From: an uncultured Desulfomonile sp.
Lineage (GTDB): Bacteria > Desulfobacterota > Desulfomonilia > Desulfomonilales > Desulfomonilaceae
Assembly (NCBI GenBank): GCA_903952205.1
Contig: CAJBEZ010000104.1
Location: 52,163-116,162, forward strand
Length of the DNA: 64,000 nt
Reading direction: 5' to 3'
Both the position numbers and the translations under genes were made by a program. The stretch's first letter is position 1. Every line of letters starts with the position of its first letter. This document shows positions 28,101 through 35,593 of the stretch, one piece after another. Below the pieces are notes generated by a model. The model was not told the DNA's origin, did not search any database, and saw only the letters and a list, made by a program, of their open reading frames with translations.

Positions 28101-30057
28101 GGGGATGTTCTTAAGTTTGGCCATTGAGTTTGGTTCCGTTCATTTCAGGACCATGTTTCTTGATTATACTACGGAATTGAGGATGGCTATTCGTAGCGCG
28201 ATGGACAAAAGCAAGAAGCCCACCCAGTTGATTTGCCGGAGTGGAGAACTTCTTGCCCTTGAAGGTAGAGTTTGTCCCATATCCTTTGAGGACGAACCCG
28301 CAGCGCTTCAACTCGGGGAGAAAGACGTAATCCTAATCTCTGGAGGGCTTTCAGGAATTTGCGCTTTCCTGGGTGAGGCCTTGGCGCCTTTTGGTTGCAA
28401 ATTGGTATTCGTCGGAAGAACGTCGATTGAGGAGCGACCAGGTCACGAAGCGGAGAGAGAAAAGGCGTTTTTGACCAAAAAAGTTCTTGAACAGATGAGA
28501 TCAAAGGGAATCGACGCTCACTATTTCCAAATGGACATTACAGATCCCAATGAAGTGAATTCAGTAATTGAGACCATCGAGCGTTCTCATGGAAGCATAA
28601 CGGGCGTGATCCATGGAGCTGGTCTGCTGAGAGACAATTTTATGAAGAGAATGACTCCGGAAGACTTTTCGGAAGTGGTAAGAGTCAAGTTTCTGGGCGC
28701 TCTTAATATTGTTCAATCTTTGGATAAAGGCGCAGTTAAATTCCTAGTGGGTTTGTCATCTGCTGCCGCCATCCAGGGTAATCCCGGCCAGGTAAATTAT
28801 GCCGCGGGGAACAGACTAATGTCTTCATATTTAAAAAGATTAAAAACGTTTTACCCTAAGATCAACGTCAAAGCTCTCATTCTGCCTCCAATAGAGGGCG
28901 CTGGTATGGCGGAAGATGTAGAGATACGCGAGCTTATGAAACGCATGAACGCATCCTACATAACTCTGGGAGAATTGTCCGGTATGTTCCTCAGAGAGTT
29001 ACTCATCGCTCCCAAGGCTGACGTCTGGTCCCTCTTCATGAAGAATCTTCCCATCTTAAGCACTGCGCCTCTGGATACAAAAGTTCCAGCCGTCGGTTCA
29101 GGTAACTTTTATGCAGGCCCTGTAGTTTGTAAGAAGTCCTGGTTTCCTATGATAGATTCAGTAACCGACTTCAATATGGATGATGGGTTATTGAAGGCGT
29201 CGAGGATCTTTGACCAAAACAAGGATTTGTGGGTTAACGACCATAAGCCCTTCAAATTCCTGAAGCATCCCATAGTTTCGGCGATCATGGCTCTCGAAAC
29301 TTTTATGGAGGGAGCTAAGCTATTATTTCCATATCTGACCGTGGTTGGTGTGAAGGAAGCCCGTTTCCTTGACATGATGGAATGTCCTTCGAACAAGCAG
29401 GTTAGTAGTCAAATTCAGGTCAGGAAAGTTTCTGAAAGTTTCTCCGAAAAGATCTGTGAGGCAACTCTATTTACCGTGAAAGAGGAGGCTGACAGGGATG
29501 ACAAAAAGCCTCATACGAAATTTAAGGCTCTAATAATTCTAGCGAGCAGGTTACCTCAACCAGCGGAGTCCTTTCGAGGCTTCCCGATTCAGAATGATGA
29601 ATTGGATTCTAGGCCAATGGAAAATGCTGAGGTGGATGCTTGGTACGCTGATCGTTCCGATCTTAAAGGACGTTATAGAGTCATGGAGAGACTGTGCGGA
29701 ACGGGCCCAGATTGTATCATTGGAGAATTTGTATATGAGCGGTCAGATGATTTCTCCAAACCTTTGCATACCAAATATCAATTTTCTCCATATCTGTTTG
29801 AAGCCTTCATGCACGTTATAAACTTTTATCTTGCGATGAGAGATGATAACGAAAAAAGAATTTTGATTCCATTTGGGATTGATGAACTTCAATGTTTCAG
29901 GAAGATTTCCAACGGGGAAAAAATCCTTTTACAAGCTAGAAAAGAGAGCGGGGATGAACAAGGGGTGAAATGGGATGCCTTGGGAATAGACCAGAACGGC
30001 ATGGTGGTAATGTACGCCAAAGGCGTCACAATGAGATGGATATCAAAGATGCGCTGA
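22174..30057 (+). CDS. multidomain lipid/polyketide megasynthase: NPD-NPD-KS-AT-ACP-KR-DH
   Basis: The 2627-residue chain has, in order: a degenerate nitronate-monooxygenase-like barrel (about 1-265; GNEASGF at 142-148); a full one (about 345-680; THYPFIQGAMSW, GHEAGGH at 480-486); a ketosynthase (about 722-1170; Cys924, His1065, His1101); an acyltransferase (about 1276-1560; GHSLG with Ser1364); an acyl carrier protein (about 1728-1800; candidate Ser1757 in DLSIRSSRL); a ketoreductase (nucleotide motif near 2056, Tyr2209 in NPGQVNYAAGN) preceded by a non-catalytic half; and a hot-dog dehydratase-like domain (about 2330-2627; NDH with His2357). NPD proteins of the PfaD type are the enoyl reductases of PUFA synthases, so one chain holds a complete reducing cycle. 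No thioesterase or reductase domain ends it. A TATACT element near 22130 may be its -10. The product is unknown. Confidence 0.9.
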   Translation: MSHINDPVSLTFLCKPNDISSSLINTARNIGVRVAFDLGSASPAVYQGKLLVSDASKDTVDLKISPALLSDPGLISILREIDVARLWVELEPAFVQDDIDALLNQITSISNYFNVIPIVSDADLILKIIEGFPEIGSFAIKGNEASGFVGSETLLTLFSLASTIKIQKGSEKEILIWGGISYPEVAAAFVACGAKGIVFESLHWLTDLMNIDGECKKRIANLRADHTELVGGALGVFLRLYNKGNSKSVKELKSFVGSLCGAEVRDEQRTFFVKHVSDKFQHPRDSDFARDELIPLGVEAAFALSFVRRYGDSTETALSKFKDHIEMLLRSAVKQSSSFADSDAAREMGTHYPFIQGAMSWITDCPEFSLEVSKAGALPTLALGLMDSRTLEQKFSGLDGLMGERPYAVNIITLAENPYREEQIEWVKSKKPRFVVIAAGEPSHAKSLTSEGIEAIYIAPNEELLRLALENGIKFVVLEGHEAGGHVGTHSSITLAQIALELKDRQPALFKDTRMILAGGFFNRLTAVIASIIGVDGLQMGTVYLSSREIVKTGALHPIYQKRILESPPGETIVTGESSGLRVRSLKSAKIEAICSLERDFVSGSQDESSFRKEIEALSAGSLFVAARGMDRPDGKPLNESAILEQGQFMSGACAGMLNQPVSLIQIHENLAVGLENEPFTLTESLYGSTREPNDSCRDFSLTKSRQTIGKTTLSSQPIGSERIAITAMSIVNSLGNSPASIIRASLDLKSGIVPVPSSKWNHESFFNSRVRAPEKTYCRFGAFQDLEISRKELGIPPQDFRTMAESTKVTMWLARNAILESGILESNVPMERIGVLISQNSGEAASTLEEMIIRGCSQKILSDIKNVINLNADQELAINEEIRKKRLAVDDTTLLGRLNCSAGGFICNKYGFMGPSFSLSAACATSLVALYSAYQMIRNGVIDAAVVGGGEELLTPMHFLEFSALGALAGLSGINREPSESSRPFDLDRDGMVLGEGGAMIVIERESVARSRGASIFALITSMGASNNNQGMVESSRETQELAIKASFTDSRYGPESVDLVECHATSTKQGDMEEAQGLKSIFTNGRPPVLASFKSQIGHTLGASGLNSMIRGIMAMREKTLPPTKNYSKPDPEINLESDGFRVLAEPDDWASRNGDPRRMQVNAFGFGGSNYVVQIEESRDEEATRLVTFPEENKIPKVGRTAASLPEGIYFFNGKIADTECRISVIADSESSAIKKIKKEDFDSCETSIGDKRLKTLARQGIYLGVIDDAVPKMAFVFPGQGSHYAGMGNELYNNFPVIRKWMDKAADVAEFDLLKLLFFDKEEDLQKTRWQQPALFTLEFAMAQYLVSLGVRPSALAGHSLGELTALCLAGVYSFEDAFRIVNKRAVCMDKACKMNVDPGVMVACDAPLDVINELIKASDGLFVTNINSPRQIVIGGNTEESKTVASKLKEMGYRSTVLRVSMAFHSPIMRCIHDELKEFIDGIDFYPPEIPVISNTTMRPFPQDTEEIKTTVMAHLESPVQWLQNVHTLWNEFGVRLFVEVGPREILTNMIQDTIEEAACIQTCLPSAESLMFKTAMAQLYAKGALNVSQAKELTGQSTGGGENGPMKREQELFVEPVFKNLQSSQNDLREIIQSEINTFIIETFGKFIKPAVLTRVRQLKGERFSENDLDREMLDLFGIGLVSTTSVPPLRNIESPRFISSGSPEPSLPETAPSEPDTTETIIQIIMEVTGYERDEIEPHMDLREDLSIRSSRLPVIMDSVESRFGIKVELEDFMDVRTIKDLSDRLELVLSRKTPSQVVSSQDEQTNTATVVHPPGEQIKRLIFTETLVQNESFQPLELSPLDSIIIIGPATSAELCRNSGDVFRRDYGVNIKHIIYSVGEKESNTDLLSEGGLAEIRDLIQSSESLAGVVFITDETFESRIADSPLLSECLLVLFRILQEFVEKHTKKMALFLQIGTESPSLFMEGATGMFLSLAIEFGSVHFRTMFLDYTTELRMAIRSAMDKSKKPTQLICRSGELLALEGRVCPISFEDEPAALQLGEKDVILISGGLSGICAFLGEALAPFGCKLVFVGRTSIEERPGHEAEREKAFLTKKVLEQMRSKGIDAHYFQMDITDPNEVNSVIETIERSHGSITGVIHGAGLLRDNFMKRMTPEDFSEVVRVKFLGALNIVQSLDKGAVKFLVGLSSAAAIQGNPGQVNYAAGNRLMSSYLKRLKTFYPKINVKALILPPIEGAGMAEDVEIRELMKRMNASYITLGELSGMFLRELLIAPKADVWSLFMKNLPILSTAPLDTKVPAVGSGNFYAGPVVCKKSWFPMIDSVTDFNMDDGLLKASRIFDQNKDLWVNDHKPFKFLKHPIVSAIMALETFMEGAKLLFPYLTVVGVKEARFLDMMECPSNKQVSSQIQVRKVSESFSEKICEATLFTVKEEADRDDKKPHTKFKALIILASRLPQPAESFRGFPIQNDELDSRPMENAEVDAWYADRSDLKGRYRVMERLCGTGPDCIIGEFVYERSDDFSKPLHTKYQFSPYLFEAFMHVINFYLAMRDDNEKRILIPFGIDELQCFRKISNGEKILLQARKESGDEQGVKWDALGIDQNGMVVMYAKGVTMRWISKMR

Positions 30058-30164
30058 TAAATTCCGAGAAAAGCGTTTCTTTCGAACGACATTTTATGAG
30101 CAGCGTGTTTTCTCTGAAAGAATTTGAAAGCCGCTGGGGAACAAGAATCTTGAGTTTGTGTTAG
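30036..30164 (+). CDS. short orphan ORF overlapping the megasynthase stop
   Basis: An ATG inside the last codons of the megasynthase (another frame) opens a 42-residue frame starting MDIKDALINSEKSVSFERHF and ending at a TAG at 30162-30164. The overlap is of the kind seen in translational coupling. The segment FMSSVFSLKEFESRW loosely resembles the early part of AcpS-type phosphopantetheinyl transferases (R-x-FS-x-x-E). In the next frame downstream, ITWRWFPVELCVD is faintly like their middle region. It may be a truncated or frameshifted carrier-protein-activating gene, or simply noise. Evidence is weak. Confidence 0.25.
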   Translation: MDIKDALINSEKSVSFERHFMSSVFSLKEFESRWGTRILSLC

Positions 30165-30283
30165 ACCATTGCCAAATAACATGGAGATGGTTTCCTGTGG
30201 AACTCTGTGTCGACAAAACAGAAGCCCACATCTGATTAAGGTCCTTCACAAAGAATTTGTTCGTATGAAGCAGTCCGTAATCT

Positions 30284-31807
30284 ATGAGAGTTTTACTAAT
30301 AAACAGTAACAGAAAACACGACATGCTCGCTGCGGCGCCAATAGGTCTTTGTTACGTCGCTACAGCCACAGAAGCCGCAGGGCACATGGTTCGGACTCTG
30401 GATCTTTGTTTCTTGGGTAATAGGGTTTCAAGAGAGCTGAAGCGGGTTGTTGGTTCATTCAAGCCTGACGTGATAGGAGTTTCAGTAAGGAACATCGACA
30501 ATGTGAACATGTTGCACTCAATTTCATATCTTCCGGAAGTTCTTGAACTGATAGACGAGATAAGGAAATTGACCAATTGCAAAGTGGTTTTGGGTGGATC
30601 AGCGGTGAGCTTGGCTCCAGAGGCCGTAATCAGGCTTCTGAAGGCTGATTACATAGTAGTTTCTGATGGTGAGGCCCCATTCCGTGAACTTTTGGAAGCT
30701 CTTGAAAATAAGAAAGATGTGTCGGAAATTCCAGGAGTTGGTTTACTCATAAATGATTCATTTCATTTCACGCTGCCCAAGCTGGTGGAATTCGGAAATC
30801 AAAAACCGGATGTGGGTAGATGGGTCGAAATGTCTCCTTACAGGAAAATTGGCGCCGCATACAATGTTCAGACCAAGAGAGGATGCAGGCGCCACTGCGT
30901 TTACTGCACGTATAATCAGTCTCTAGAAGGGGCCAGATTGCGTTTGAGAGATCCCTACGAAGTTGTATCAGAAATCGAAGAAGCCCTTGAGAAATACGGG
31001 CACCACACCTTCGAATTCGTAGACTCGGTGTTCAACGATCCATTGGACCATTCCAGAGCAATACTTGAAGAAATAGTCAGACGACCCTGGAATGCGACAT
31101 TTACTGCTATGGGCGTTCATCCTCGAGGTCTGGACAAAGAATATTTAGATTTGATGTGGCGGGCGGGTTTCCGATCTCTGATGATTACTCCTGAATCAGC
31201 CTCTGAAAAAATGTTGACGAATTATAACAAGGGTTTTGGTAGCGAAGAGGTTTATCGGGCTGCGGAATCTCTTAACAAGTCAAAATTTGCTGTTTGGTGG
31301 TTTTTTATGGTTGGTGGGCCCGGAGAGACCAACGAGACTTTGCAGGAGTCTCTGGATTTTGTGTTGAACAATCTTCAGAAAAAGGGACGCGCTGTAACAC
31401 ATGTAGCGCAATTCTTCATAGGGATTCGTCTTTATCCTGGAACCGCTTTGTGGAAAATCGCCCAGGAGGAGGGTTTTATAAATAGCTCCTCAAATCCACT
31501 AGAGCCTTTGTGGTATGTGTCTGAGCGACTCGACCTGGACGAAGCCGTATCGCAAATGTCCCAATCCGCTTCAATATGTCCCGAGATATATTTGGGGTTT
31601 GATGAGCGAGTACTCTCCTATTCTCGGACAATAACTTCTGTGTGCCGTTTTTTCCGTCTTAGAGAACCATATTGGAAATACATGAGATTAGGAAATGTCA
31701 TAGGAATTAAGTCCGGAATCAGATTTATATTCAAGCATCCGGATACAGCGGGATTGATTAGAAAAGCTCTTCTAAGACAATCCTATGCGGGAAGACTGGT
31801 CTCATAA
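30284..31807 (+). CDS. radical SAM protein with N-terminal cobalamin-binding-type domain
   Basis: The 507-residue protein has a B12-binding-type Rossmann domain first (MRVLLINSNR, then FKPDVIGVSVRN and CKVVLGGSAVSLAPE). A radical SAM domain follows, with the cluster motif CRRHCVYC (Cys201, Cys205, Cys208), then ESASEKML and GGPGETNETLQESL. The architecture is the B12-dependent radical SAM class, which methylates or rearranges unactivated carbons, though some members do not bind B12. The usual D-x-H-x-x-G cobalamin motif is not evident, so B12 binding is uncertain. It lies 226 bases after the megasynthase on the same strand, which suggests tailoring or methylation of the lipid product. Confidence 0.85.
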   Translation: MRVLLINSNRKHDMLAAAPIGLCYVATATEAAGHMVRTLDLCFLGNRVSRELKRVVGSFKPDVIGVSVRNIDNVNMLHSISYLPEVLELIDEIRKLTNCKVVLGGSAVSLAPEAVIRLLKADYIVVSDGEAPFRELLEALENKKDVSEIPGVGLLINDSFHFTLPKLVEFGNQKPDVGRWVEMSPYRKIGAAYNVQTKRGCRRHCVYCTYNQSLEGARLRLRDPYEVVSEIEEALEKYGHHTFEFVDSVFNDPLDHSRAILEEIVRRPWNATFTAMGVHPRGLDKEYLDLMWRAGFRSLMITPESASEKMLTNYNKGFGSEEVYRAAESLNKSKFAVWWFFMVGGPGETNETLQESLDFVLNNLQKKGRAVTHVAQFFIGIRLYPGTALWKIAQEEGFINSSSNPLEPLWYVSERLDLDEAVSQMSQSASICPEIYLGFDERVLSYSRTITSVCRFFRLREPYWKYMRLGNVIGIKSGIRFIFKHPDTAGLIRKALLRQSYAGRLVS

Positions 31808-31862
31808 CAATTCATCTCCTAACCGCCCTTGACTGATAGCCACTGGTTTACTTTTGAGGTAA

Positions 31863-31874
31863 AGATGGCCATCT
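31863..31874. promoter_or_regulatory. 12-base perfect palindrome upstream of ihfA
   Basis: AGATGGCCATCT is self-complementary and sits between the radical SAM gene and ihfA, about 110 bases before the ihfA start. It could be an operator for a dimeric regulator. There is no second copy nearby and no identified factor. Confidence 0.2.
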
Positions 31875-31982
31875 ATCTTTAAACATGATGTTTTTTTCAG
31901 AAATGTCTTGCCTTTTGGGTAAATCCTGTTTTAATCTATTAGTCCGATTACTTATTTTTGTTAACTATTTGGGAGGGTGTAT

Positions 31983-32270
31983 ATGACGCTAACCAAGGCT
32001 GATATAGCGAAAAAAATAGCCGACGATTGTGGTTTCATGAAGGGAGAGGCAACGGAGATCGTGGAGAAACTTCTCGATATCATAAAGGATTGCCTTATTG
32101 ATGGGGAAGATGTGATGATTTCCGGTTTTGGGAAGTGGACAGTCAAGGACAAGAATTCTCGAAGAGGTAGAAATCCGCAAACTGGAGAAGAATTAATCCT
32201 TGACGCGCGAAAAGTCGTCACCTGGAAATATTCTCCGGTCCTCAAAAAATCAGTAAATATTCCCGCCTAA
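31983..32270 (+). CDS. ihfA: integration host factor alpha-type DNA-binding protein
   Basis: IHF/HU proteins bend DNA as dimers and shape the nucleoid, replication origins and promoters. The start is the ATG at 31983, six bases after GGGAGG; a GTG at 31977 overlaps the ribosome site. The 95-residue product begins MTLTKADIAKKIADD and contains ISGFGKWTVKDKNSRRGRNP (key DKN and RGRNP of the beta-arm), then TGEELILDARKVVTWK. The arm and R-x-GRNPxTGE pattern fit IHF-alpha better than HU. It stands alone after the radical SAM gene. Confidence 0.9.
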   Translation: MTLTKADIAKKIADDCGFMKGEATEIVEKLLDIIKDCLIDGEDVMISGFGKWTVKDKNSRRGRNPQTGEELILDARKVVTWKYSPVLKKSVNIPA

Positions 32271-32417
32271 AATCTTTCACAACATTTTTTGCCTGTCTGT
32301 ACAGCTGGTCTGTTCCCAAGGATGTTCACAGCACGGTGTTTCTCAGGAATAGATCAGCATTTTACTAAAATTTATTATGTTTCCAAAGGATTTTTCAATC
32401 AAGGGAGCAATACGTTG

Positions 32418-32447
32418 TTGATTGTCAGGCCCTGTGTGCTATATAAT
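32418..32447 (+). promoter_or_regulatory. likely sigma-70 promoter of the MATE gene
   Basis: TTGATT at 32418-32423 and TATAAT at 32442-32447 are separated by 18 bases. Transcription would begin near 32455, which leaves too little leader for the ATG at 32466 and supports the downstream ATG at 32484. Confidence 0.45.
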
Positions 32448-32483
32448 TAGTTGATGTAGCACGATATGCTTTCGGGTGAATGT

Positions 32484-33920
32484 ATGGACCTGATCGATTC
32501 TACTAGCGCCACTAGGGACCTACAGATTTTTCACACAAAAAATCATTCTTTTTCCAGGTTTTTCACAAATGTCCGCGATGGTTATCCCGAACTTCTTCGA
32601 GTCGCTCTTCCTCTGATTCTGTCGACTTCATCTTTGACACTGACCTTATTTGTAGACCGGTTGATGCTTTCCTGGCATGGAATTGCTGATGTGGCTGCAG
32701 TCACTCCCGGGGGTATAACTTATTTTACAATATGTTGTTTTTTTCAGGGAACAGCTCAATACACTAATGCCTTGGTAGCGTTGAGGCACGGCGCCGGTGA
32801 CAAAATCGGATGTTCGAGAGTTGTTTGGCAAGGTATCTGGTTTTCGCTGATTTCTTTTCCTTTTCTGATGGCTTCGATACCTTTGGGATGCTGGGTTTTG
32901 GGAAATACCGGCCACGCTCCAGGTCTGATAGAACTAGAAAAGGAGTATTTCAGGATACTTATGTACAGCAGTGTTGCGTTACCACTTAACGCCGCGCTTT
33001 CTTCATTTTTTTCGGGTCGAGGCCGAACAATGCCGGTTCTGGTAGGGAATTTGATCGGAAACATCGGCAATATCGTGCTCGACTACCTGCTCATATTCGG
33101 TAATCTTGGATTTCCGGAAATGGGAATCAAAGGGGCGGCGATAGCAACAGCCGCTACAAATTTTTTCCCAACCGTCTACTGGGCTTTTCTGTTCTTGGGA
33201 AAACGCTTCCAAAGGGAATTCAGAACCAGGCAAGAGGTCCGTCTTGACAAGGCAAGTTTCCTTACCCTATTAAGGTTCGGGTTACCATCAGGCGCGCAGT
33301 TTTTTCTTGATATTGGGGCATTTACAGCTTTTGTGCTAATAGTTGGCAAGATAAGTGAGACAGATCTTGCAGTCACCAATATAGCTCTAAGCATTGAAAC
33401 CCTATCTTTTCTACCCATGGTCGGTCTGTCCACAGCGACATGCGCCATAGTAGGCAAGTACATTGGAAGCGGGAAGGTGGACATCGCTGAACAACGGGTA
33501 TGGTGCGCAATAGGTATTGCGCTACTTTATACAGGTACTATGGCTACTTTCTTCTGGGTGGCTCCTGAATATCTGTTAAAACTTTTCAAACCTTATCAGG
33601 AGACGCAAGCCGATTTTGAGCCATTGATGACGAGAGGGGTTGTGCTTGTGCGGATAATCGCAGTGTACACACTCTTTGACACCATTTTCATAATATTTAA
33701 CGGAGCTTTAAAAGGCGCGGGGGATACACGATTCGCAATGTGGGCCCAAGTTATAGTGGCGTGGGTTTTCTTTGTTCCTCCTGTTTATGTGATAGTTACA
33801 TATTTTGAATTTGGCGTCTTTGCCGCGTGGTTCTGTCTGTTGCTATATGTTATAGGAATTGGGACAATTTTTTGGCTAAGGTTCAGATCAGGTTATTGGA
33901 AATCGATTCAAGTATATTGA
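32484..33920 (+). CDS. MATE-family efflux transporter
   Basis: MATE proteins export drugs or metabolites in exchange for sodium or protons. The 478-residue product has about twelve transmembrane helices in two homologous halves. Motifs include LPLILSTSSLTLTLFVDRLM in helix 1, NLIGNIGNIVLDYLLIFG in the first half, and NGALKGAGDTRFAMWAQV in the second half, the last being a strong MATE signature. An ATG at 32466 is in frame, but a likely promoter at 32418-32447 favours the ATG at 32484. It is convergent with the EmrB-type gene. The substrate is not predictable. Confidence 0.9.
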   Translation: MDLIDSTSATRDLQIFHTKNHSFSRFFTNVRDGYPELLRVALPLILSTSSLTLTLFVDRLMLSWHGIADVAAVTPGGITYFTICCFFQGTAQYTNALVALRHGAGDKIGCSRVVWQGIWFSLISFPFLMASIPLGCWVLGNTGHAPGLIELEKEYFRILMYSSVALPLNAALSSFFSGRGRTMPVLVGNLIGNIGNIVLDYLLIFGNLGFPEMGIKGAAIATAATNFFPTVYWAFLFLGKRFQREFRTRQEVRLDKASFLTLLRFGLPSGAQFFLDIGAFTAFVLIVGKISETDLAVTNIALSIETLSFLPMVGLSTATCAIVGKYIGSGKVDIAEQRVWCAIGIALLYTGTMATFFWVAPEYLLKLFKPYQETQADFEPLMTRGVVLVRIIAVYTLFDTIFIIFNGALKGAGDTRFAMWAQVIVAWVFFVPPVYVIVTYFEFGVFAAWFCLLLYVIGIGTIFWLRFRSGYWKSIQVY

Positions 33921-34026
33921 CATTGTTATTGAATTCAATTTTCCCACGACTTAACTTTCTTCATGCGAGATGAGTGAGTGAGCTAATATCAACTTGGCGT
34001 AGAAATAACGGTTATGGAAAGATGTG

Positions 34027-35583
34027 TCATTCGGCGGGCATTTCAAACTTTTGTCCTGAGGGGGGCTTTCTAATTATCCACAAGAAACCTGTCAAGAAGA
34101 CAAAGATTAAGGCCAGCGCGTAAAATACATCACAATAAGCTAGCATCGCAGTTTGTTTTTGCAGCGAGTTATAAATATGCCCCAATGCTAGGTTGCTATT
34201 ATCACTAAAGGATCCAAGCCCTCCCTGGAACATGAATTTCAACTCATCGAGTCTGTATGAGAATCCGGGATTGTAGAGGTAGAAATTCTCAATCAATCTG
34301 GAGTGATGGAACTGGGTTCGCCGCGCCAGTAAAGTTGTAACAAATGCTATACCAAAAGACCCCCCAAGATTTCTCAGCAAGTTGAAGATGGCCGAGGCGT
34401 TGTTCATCTGTTCCTTTGACACATAGGCCATAGCAACAAAGGAGCAGGAAACAAAAATGAATGGCATGCCGACTCCCTGAATCAGTCGCGAAAATGTAGC
34501 TGTTTCTATATCGATTCTGAGATTAAACCCGGCCATGTAGTATAAACTATAGGCATTTATCAATAGTCCTAAACCAAGTAAAACTCGTGCGTCAACGCGT
34601 TCAGTAGTTTTCCCGACAAAAGGAAGCATGAACAGGGCAATAGCGCCGCCCGGACCCAAAACCCAACCGGCGAGGTATGCCGAGTACCCCATCAATGTTT
34701 GCAAGTACAAAGGCAACAATACAATCGAACCAAAGAAGGCAAAGAATGCCAGGAACATCACAAAATTCCCGGTTGCAAAACTTCGGTCTTTAAAAATTCT
34801 CAGGTCCACAATAGGGCGTTCATGGTTAAGTTCCCAGAAGACGAGCGCCACTAACGCGATAGCTGCGGTTGCAGTGAGGATCACTATTTGACCTGAACTA
34901 AACCAGTCTTTCAGCTCCCCTTTGTCCAATACGATTTGGAGACTCCCCAAGCCAATTGCAAGTAAGGCCAACCCAACGTAATCAATCTTTTCACCTTTGG
35001 CTCGCCTTTCCTGAAAAGACGGGTCAAAAACGAAACTTGTTATCATATAAAGAGCCAACGCTCCTATTGGGACGTTTATATAAAAAATCCATCGCCACGA
35101 ATAATTGTCAGTAAGATACCCACCTAGAAGAGGTCCCAATATCGGCCCTACAACAACTCCCATCCCAAAAATTCCCATGGCAAGTCCTCTCTGGCTTGGT
35201 GGGTATGTTTCGAGTAGAATGGCTTGAGACATTGGTTGCAGGCCTCCACCACCGATGCCCTGTATGATTCTGAACAAAATCAACTGTTCTAGGCTGGTGG
35301 CAGCCCCACAAAGCATTGAACTAATCGTGAAAACTATCAGGGATAAAAGTAGATACCGTTTTCTTCCCATAAATCTGGCCAACCAGCCACTCATAGGGAT
35401 TACAACGGCATTTGCCACCATATATGAGGTGAGAACCCACGTGACCTCCTCCTGTCCCGCAGATAGACTCCCCTGAATATGTGTCAAAGAAACATTGGCT
35501 ACGCTTGTGTCCAGGATCTCGATAAGGGTCGGGATCATGACCGCCAAAGTAATTAGGAACTTATTGGTTTGCGTTCCTGGCAT
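34027..35583 (-). CDS. EmrB-type MFS transporter (DHA2 family)
   Basis: The 518-residue protein has about 14 transmembrane helices and the DHA2 signatures: LDTSVANVSLTHIQG in helix 1, WLARFMGRKRYLL (motif A), RIIQGIGGGGLQPMSQA, and GVVVGPILGPLLGGYL (motif C, the antiporter helix). EmrB works with a periplasmic EmrA adaptor and an outer-membrane TolC to export amphipathic compounds. It starts 10 bases after the EmrA-like gene ends, forming an operon. No TolC homologue or regulator is encoded beside it. Confidence 0.92.
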   Translation of the reverse strand: MPGTQTNKFLITLAVMIPTLIEILDTSVANVSLTHIQGSLSAGQEEVTWVLTSYMVANAVVIPMSGWLARFMGRKRYLLLSLIVFTISSMLCGAATSLEQLILFRIIQGIGGGGLQPMSQAILLETYPPSQRGLAMGIFGMGVVVGPILGPLLGGYLTDNYSWRWIFYINVPIGALALYMITSFVFDPSFQERRAKGEKIDYVGLALLAIGLGSLQIVLDKGELKDWFSSGQIVILTATAAIALVALVFWELNHERPIVDLRIFKDRSFATGNFVMFLAFFAFFGSIVLLPLYLQTLMGYSAYLAGWVLGPGGAIALFMLPFVGKTTERVDARVLLGLGLLINAYSLYYMAGFNLRIDIETATFSRLIQGVGMPFIFVSCSFVAMAYVSKEQMNNASAIFNLLRNLGGSFGIAFVTTLLARRTQFHHSRLIENFYLYNPGFSYRLDELKFMFQGGLGSFSDNSNLALGHIYNSLQKQTAMLAYCDVFYALALIFVFLTGFLWIIRKPPSGQKFEMPAE

Positions 35584-35593
35584 GCCGATATTG

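Noticed and set aside
31895..31910. AAACATGATGTTTTTTT as a terminator after the radical SAM gene
   Set aside because: The stem is at most five pairs with a three-base loop and A/T only, too weak to call.
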